Shown: positions 58,319-64,000 of the stretch, in pieces | Layout: each line of letters starts with the position of its first letter | Position numbering within the stretch: position 1 is the stretch's first letter | Source: Elysia crispata | Taxonomy: Eukaryota > Mollusca > Gastropoda > Plakobranchidae | Assembly: GCA_033675545.1 (NCBI GenBank) | Contig: JAWDGP010004617.1 | Location: forward strand, 56,001 to 120,000 | Reading direction: 5' to 3' | DNA length: 64,000 nucleotides | Position numbers and translations under genes: made by a program | Notes under the pieces: generated by a model | What the model was told of the DNA's origin: nothing | The model's database searches: none | What the model saw: only the letters and a program-made list of their open reading frames with translations

Positions 58319-58585
58319 CCTGCCTCTCTTTATCCGCCCTCCCCTCATTTTCTCCTGTTCTTTAGCCTTCGACTGTCTCCCCTTATTTATAAATGTTTTT
58401 CAATTTGTTTTTCAACATGTTTTAGTACTTCATTCTTTCCATCAGATCAAATGAAGCGTTTTATTGCCGTCATTAATTCAGTTTTGCAGGAGACTTGAAT
58501 TTCAAGGTGTGTATAGGGTGATCAATTTTAACGCCCCATATTCTTTCCAACTTTTCACGCTCGTTGAAGGGGAGGGAAAAAGATT

Positions 58586-58595
58586 GGGGGGGGGG

Positions 58596-58675
<80 letters not shown>
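58586..58675 (+). repeat. G run then (GA)n microsatellite
   Basis: 11 G, then GA units from about 58598 to 58675. Confidence 0.98.
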
Positions 58676-58680
<5 letters not shown>

Positions 58681-59100
58681 TTTTCAACTACCATTTTCTA
58701 ATCGTCTAAATAGTGTGTCCTACATTTCTTCTATAATTAATTCTTCTACAGTTGTTTTTTTTTTCTGGCTCTCTGAATTAAAATTCAACATAAAGAACCC
58801 GAACAAGTCCAGGGAAGTGAAATTGAGGCTTTTATCTTTGCCAGGTTGGGAACTTCTGATCTGAATACATTAACAACAGCAATAAAAAGAATAACAGCGA
58901 AAACAATTAAAATTGAGGATAATTATTAGGTTGCTCTTGATTTTTACCATTTTCTTTACGTTACACTATGTTTTGATCTTATTTGTCGATTTAAAAAAAA
59001 TGACTTTACTACTTCCACGCCCAATCTAACGTGTCCGTGTCATACAAGTATATCCGCCGCATAATCGCCACTCAGGCGCTCTAATCTGCTGAAAAATGAT

Positions 59101-59374
59101 ATGCAGAGTTAGTTAAGAAAACCGACCAGCTTCACAACAACCTATCTGAAAGATAATATGCAGTATTACTTAAGAAAACCTACGAGCTTCACAATAACCG
59201 ACCTGAAAGATAATATGCAGAGTTACATAAGAAAACCGACGAGCTTCACAACAATCGACCTGAAAGATAATATGCAGAGTTACTTAAGAAAACCGATGAG
59301 CTTCACAACAATCGACCTGAAAGATAATATGCAGAGTTACTTAAGAAAACTGACGAGCTTCACAACAACCGACC
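59101..59374 (+). repeat. 57-bp tandem minisatellite, 4.8 copies
   Basis: Units start at 59101, 59158, 59215, 59272 and 59329 (last one partial, 46 bases). Each begins ATGCAG and ends GATAAT, differing by a few substitutions and no indels. One frame reads a 19-residue unit (MQSYLRKPTSFTTIDLKDN type). The first unit has TAG in that frame, while the others are open and the frame stays open to 59448. It lies 149 bases upstream of exon C. There is no start-to-stop gene structure, so it is listed as a repeat. Confidence 0.95.
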
Positions 59375-59523
59375 GCTCTGAACTCGTCTTTCCAAAGAAT
59401 GGCATGAGAGGAGAAGAAGAGAGATCTTGCTTATCCTTACGTTGCTTTTAATATGAGAACTGCTTAAAAACCTACTAGACTCTATGTTGGAATATTAAAT
59501 ATTGTCCATTCTCTATTCCTCAG

Positions 59524-59600
59524 GACAAGAGGGCCAGTTATGATGTGAATGACCACGACCCAGACCCGCAGCCAAGATATGAGCACACGAACGACAACAA
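59524..59600 (+). CDS. FURIN: Furin-like proprotein convertase, exon C (Asp-rich conserved segment)
   Basis: 77 bases, starting in phase 0 and leaving two bases (AA) of a split codon before a GTGAGT donor. The peptide is DKRASYDVNDHDPDPQPRY then EHTNDN plus the split codon, expected Lys or Arg. Human furin has DPGASFDVNDQDPDPQPRY, so the match is very close. The aspartates aligned with furin Asp174, Asp179 and Asp181 are all present. This segment separates furin from PACE4 and PC5, which have a VNGND-type sequence instead of VNDHDPDPQ. The exon ends exactly before the expected HGTRCAG motif holding the catalytic His (furin His194), which should begin the next exon. I could not find that motif before the window ends. 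Confidence 0.95.
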
Positions 59601-61344
59601 GTGAGTTCTGGACAATCATATTAGTTCTGCAACGATAATTATTATTATTGCTCAAACTTTATAGTGCTCTTTTTTAAGATTTTATTGTCGCCTGTTCAGT
59701 AAACCCTCAAACCTGTGTGTGTTTGTTCTATTTCTCTTTACCCAAGGGTTTCTAGTCCAGATTATTCGGAGTCATGACCACCTTTTGAATTTTAATTATG
59801 AATGTTGGGAATTTTTAAACCATAAATAAATTTCAACCTGCAAGTGATTTTTCTTTCTTTTTTTTCCCTCTCTCCTCTTCCTCCTCCTCCCTTGCTTTAT
59901 ATTTCATTATCATTATTTTTAAATTTTTTTTTTGTAGATTAAGAACAGGAATTTTCTTAGAAATGGTAGCATCAATAGTTTTTTTTTTTATTATCGAACT
60001 TGATAATAATAAGAGCTAATATGATTTTGTTGCGGACAACGTAGCCTTGCACAAAACTCCTGGTCCAGAGTGGTTAATTCCTCAATAGCTTTGGAGAGAA
60101 CAAATATCGCTCGGACTGCACTTTGTCCGCCTTGTGTACCGGAACCACAAAACAGATTAACGGTGTTTAGACAATCGAGGCAGCACTCCATCGTCCGCCA
60201 GTGTTCCAGTCTAGCATTTTGCGGAGAACAGTGAAGATGGAGCACACAATCAATGGACGTGCTGATCATGTTACTTCCAGTGCTCCAGACGTGATTGAGT
60301 AAGGTTCTGTGGTTCTATGGAATCTCCGTAGTCTGGGCGCTTTGTACCAATTGATTTTTAGCAGTCTCTCCACCTCCGGATCTTTTCTGTCGGCCAGTTC
60401 TCTTGGACTTCTTCTTCTTCTTCTTTTTTTGAAATAATGATATTAAAAATTGTGTTTCTGAATTTGACTTCGATTTAAGTAAACTAACTTTGAAGTTTTG
60501 CGTGATTTAATTTTAATTATGCTCACGTCCAAATCAATACTGTTATGTTTGTTGAATTCCTTCTCTAGTTATCTGTAATGGTGCAAGATTTAAAAGAAAA
60601 AAGTAAACTTACGCTGTTTCTTTGGGAGCGGTACGTCTAAAAGGTTTTGTTAATCAGGGGGCTGGGCTTTAGCATTCTCAAGTAACAAAATGGCATCTTG
60701 TTTTCTTATATATCCCTCTATTTCTGAGTTCTCTCCACATCAGTGTGGTTATCACGTAAGTCAGGTGGCTTTAATGAATTCGCAAGTTAAGGTCAGATCC
60801 TCGTCTCTATTTTTCAAAAAAGTTTGGTAGAGAAAAGTGTGATTGGCCCATAATACCGAAATTATCATAATTTCATAATTAACGAAACAATTTTATTCTT
60901 AATGTGGAGAACTATCATAAACGTCATGATGTAAACTGAACTGTCTATTGAGACACAACTCTTCAAATTAGTGTAGGCTCCTTTAGAGGGATTGTTTTTT
61001 TTCCATTCTTTTCCTTTCATGGTTCTCTCACCAAATGTGCAAATAATGCAAAGCTTCACTATGCGAGACAGTATTTGGTAGAATACAATGACTTATGCAG
61101 CGGTGTCTTTTAATTCTAATGAATAACCGTCATCTTGGGCTCATAATATGCCGTTAATTTTGCAAGCTTTGTGGATGTTTAATAATGGATTTGCCCTGAT
61201 TGCAATTTCCACGCTCTGAATTCGATCCATACCTAGTATTTCCTATTTTATTTTCCTTGTCCTTGACACAATTTAATTGTCATGACCGTACATTCGGAAG
61301 CTAAAAATTGAAGTTCTATAATGTCTCAATGCTCTCTCTATGTC

Positions 61345-61346
<2 letters not shown>

Positions 61347-61383
<37 letters not shown>

Positions 61384-61430
61384 CTCTCTCAATCTCTGTC
61401 TCTCTGTCTCTGTCTCTCTCTCCCTCTCTG
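61347..61430 (+). repeat. (GTCT)n and CT-rich tract
   Basis: Eight GTCT units (61347-61379), then interrupted CT/CTGT sequence. Confidence 0.95.
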
Positions 61431-62154
61431 TTTTTTTTAATTTTTTTTTTTACGTCAGCCTCTGACAAGACAAACTTGGTGGTATTATGCCCTGTCCGCT
61501 TTCTTCAAGTCCATGGGCCTTATTGGTATGATCTTAAGTTGAGTGTTGGCCAATGCACGTTGGCTCAGATCAAATGGGTCTTTACCCCTTGGGACTTGCT
61601 ACGTCGTGGTCTGGCACCCGTCCATTACAGGAAAGGAATAACTGCTGTTGCAAAGTATCATGGGGGTTGGAGAGGAGTTGCCATCGCTCGTGCGCCTACA
61701 TACAACTTTAACCTATGGTGGCGCGCAGTTGATGTCCCAAGAGCCCTGGGCTACTCGAAGGAGACCATTATACTTCGTGGCATAGGAGAAGGGTTTTCAG
61801 TCCCGCTCTTCATTAATGATGGTTTATGAAAGGAAAACATCGATACGTTGCTTTGGCACTGTACCAAGTCAGAGAACGTGGATGGTGGTAGACTTTTCTG
61901 AATTCTTAGTATGTTTGTTGTAAAAATATACGCAGTTTAGGCGCGGTATTAAGACTTCCTCTTACTTATAGAGTCTAGGGTTTCATAGAAGATTTAAGCC
62001 TATCCTTCTTGTGTTGACTGAGGGTGGCTTCCACACGAACACTGTTTTATGTGCAAATCAGTTCACACATCAATTGTGTTTTTGTGTTTTCAAGCTATGA
62101 ACTTTAATATAATAGATAGGGATAGCTTATTTGTGTTATTCTATCCCAGTCCTC

Positions 62155-62275
62155 TCTGTCTGTCTGTCTGTCTTTCTGTCTCTGTCTCTCTGTCTATCTT
62201 TCTCTGTCTGTCTCTGTCTGTCTGTCTGTCTGTCTCTATCTCTTTTCTCGCTCTGTCTCTGTCTTTCTCTCTCAG
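62155..62275 (+). repeat. Degenerate GTCT/CT tract
   Basis: Interrupted GTCT and CT units, similar in make-up to 61347-61430. Confidence 0.93.
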
Positions 62276-62383
62276 GTCTGAAATCTGAAATCATCACCAG
62301 CATTCTAATTATTCTAACATTTCCATAATAGATAGTCTTACCATGAACTTTGACTTTACAACAAATAGTTTCAAAATTATCTT

Positions 62384-62522
62384 CACCACCACCGTCATCA
62401 TCATCGTCATGACCATTACCATCTTCATCTTCATCTGCAGCAGCACAGTCATCATCACCGCTCTCATCCTCATTATCGTAAGTAGCAAGAACATTAGCAC
62501 GCTCATCGTTATCATCGCCATG
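62384..62522 (+). repeat. Degenerate CAT/ATC trinucleotide array
   Basis: CACCAC, ATCATC and TTCATC units, heavily mutated and therefore older than the pure tracts. The open frames in it are repeat-driven. Confidence 0.88.
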
Positions 62523-62724
62523 AATATTTTGCTCTTGATTGAGGTAGTCATTTTTGAAACGCAGTTTTTTCCCTTGTTCTTACGTATCAATCTACCAGCC
62601 CATCCTATTACCTGTTTCTAAAAAAAAAAAAATGCTCACAACAAAGCGATAGGAAAAATCAGTCTTCGGTTACTAACGTACTTTTAACATCTACAAACTG
62701 TTCGTAAAATCGTATTATATATAT

Positions 62725-62778
62725 ACGATTTTGGTCTTTTACTGTACTTTGTTGAGCAATATTCTAAATGTTGGTTTA

Positions 62779-62845
<67 letters not shown>

Positions 62846-62902
62846 CGATTTTGGTCTTTTACTGTACTTTGTTGAGCAATATTCTAAATGTTGGTTTAAT
62901 TG
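62725..62902. repeat. 58-bp direct duplication flanking a (TA)n tract
   Basis: 62725-62782 and 62845-62902 are identical over 58 bases, exactly 120 bases apart, with about 60 bases of TA between. The left copy is also the right arm of an inverted repeat: AAAATCGTAT (62706-62715) pairs with ATACGATTTT (62723-62732). Confidence 0.95.
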
Positions 62903-64000
62903 CCCGTTAATCCTTTTATTATTTTCTCTGTCTCATACACTTTAAAAAATAATCAATGGGCTCTATTTTGCTGAAAAACGGAAAACGAGGCTCCTGTTGC
63001 GGTTATATATCATTGTTTTTTGTTTTTTTTTAATTTCTTGTGATTCTCTACAACATAAAGATATGTGGCATTATGAGGGTACGAATCTTCTTTGCTCGTG
63101 ATCACACTCAAGATATGCATAGATTATTTATATTCATGGCAGAAATGGAAAAGTAGCAGGGTAGAGAGTATGTGTTAGCCCTAATCCTCCCCAATCCAGT
63201 GGAGGGGCTTATACCTTGTCAAAAGCTCTCTGTGATTTCGCTGATTGCATTGGGACCGGTTCATATCGCCGCTCTGTTTGATGGTGTTTCAGTTTTAAGT
63301 AGTTTATGTTATTAATCTAATTTTCTTTGGGTGTGGTTATCGGTTATTAATTGCTAAATCTAGAACTCACGACACCAAGATGTTCATCCCTTAGTTTCTT
63401 ACCCCTCCATTTCTCGAAGTTATTCATGGCTAGTTCAATAATTCCCTCCTTCAATCGAGTATTTTTTTTTTTATTTTGAAGTTATTTCTGTCGTCTTAAG
63501 TGTATTAATATCTTATGATTTTTTTTTTAATTTTAGCTCTTCAAAGAATGAGTTCATCTCTAGTTCTTGATAAAAGACCGATTTCAAGAGAGATGCGTGT
63601 GCGTGCACTTACTGATTCCACATGTTGTCTTCTCTCTGAGCGCTCAATGCACTCACGGGATAGGTTAAAACGTTCAATGTGTAAAAAAAAAAAAAGAACA
63701 GTATACTTTGTTGGTCCGCGTAAACCTGATCCCTTTGGAATGTCTTGTTTTTAATAGCTTATAAATATCTTTCTTTCTGGACAAATATTATTGTAACCTA
63801 TGGCACGCTTATTCTCCATCCTTATTCTACCCCCCGATAAACTGTTACCGTGGCTGGCTGAGGCACAATTCTCAGCAGTCGACCCATTAACAGGCGGTTG
63901 CTCGGGCGAATGATCGAGCTTTTCTAATGAATCTTGAAGGTTACTGCCTGGAAGAGCTTCACAAGCATAGGTAGGTCTGGTTTATTTTGCAGGTAGCAGA

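Larger units (their letters stand above)
59601..64000 (+). other. Intron after exon C (continues beyond the window)
   Basis: Starts with a clean GTGAGT donor. No HGTRCAG-coding exon is visible up to 64000. It contains GTCT/CT-rich tracts (61347-61430, 62155-62275), a degenerate ATC array (62384-62522), the TA tract with its duplicated flank (62706-62902) and two unexplained open frames (59991-60269 minus strand, 61459-61829 plus strand). The rest is AT-rich unique sequence in which I see nothing. A pyrimidine run ending TTTTGCAG lies at 63987-63994. Joining exon C there gives AAG then TAG, a stop, so that AG is not a usable furin acceptor. Confidence 0.75.

Noticed and set aside
59101..59374. 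CRISPR-like spaced repeat
   Set aside because: Units abut directly with no unique spacers, and the context is an animal intron; it is a minisatellite.
63537..63754. Exon-like open frame behind a TTTTAATTTTAG acceptor
   Set aside because: Spliced to exon C in its required phase it hits a stop after ten codons, and it does not contain HGTRC.

Overview
This is a eukaryotic, almost certainly invertebrate animal, genomic window. It is AT-rich, has no bacterial-type gene density, and is saturated with pure microsatellites (CT/GA, TA, AAT/TTA, AGT, TCTA). The only firmly recognisable gene is one proprotein convertase of the subtilisin/kexin family, closest by eye to furin, read on the + strand. The exon peptides resemble invertebrate furins. 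A mollusc or another lophotrochozoan is my guess from the simple-repeat style, but a repeat-rich arthropod cannot be excluded from sequence alone.

Layout: a possible exon end lies at the extreme left edge (1-14), then an intron to 9474. Exon A (9475-9564) encodes the end of the prodomain, the RKKR maturation site and the start of the catalytic domain. Intron 9565-25260 (15.7 kb) follows. Exon B (25261-25392) carries the catalytic aspartate. Intron 25393-59523 (34.1 kb) follows. Exon C (59524-59600) carries an Asp-rich conserved segment and stops just before the expected catalytic-His motif. An intron then runs off the right edge. Joined, the three exons give one uninterrupted reading frame (phases 0-0, 0-0, 0-2) covering about 100 residues, roughly human furin 98-193. 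The signal peptide, most of the prodomain, catalytic His, Asn and Ser, the P domain and the tail lie outside the window.

The introns hold about 20 long CT or GA tracts, several TA tracts and AAT arrays, a ~490-bp five-part trinucleotide array (4013-4502), and a ~550-bp AGT array starting about 45 bp after the exon B donor. They also hold a 57-bp minisatellite 149 bp upstream of exon C, a 28-bp-arm inverted repeat (12628-12746), a 120-bp-period duplication spanning a TA tract (62725-62902), and a candidate SINE ending in an AAT tail (about 49010-49262). I see no tRNA, rRNA, CRISPR array, transposase or reverse transcriptase. Nearly all other long open frames are translations of simple repeats.

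I did not find a new gene system. The most interesting points are the repeat architecture around the furin exons: an open intron-retention frame running into poly-serine, complementary CT/GA tracts flanking exons, and a coding-compatible minisatellite next to an acceptor.
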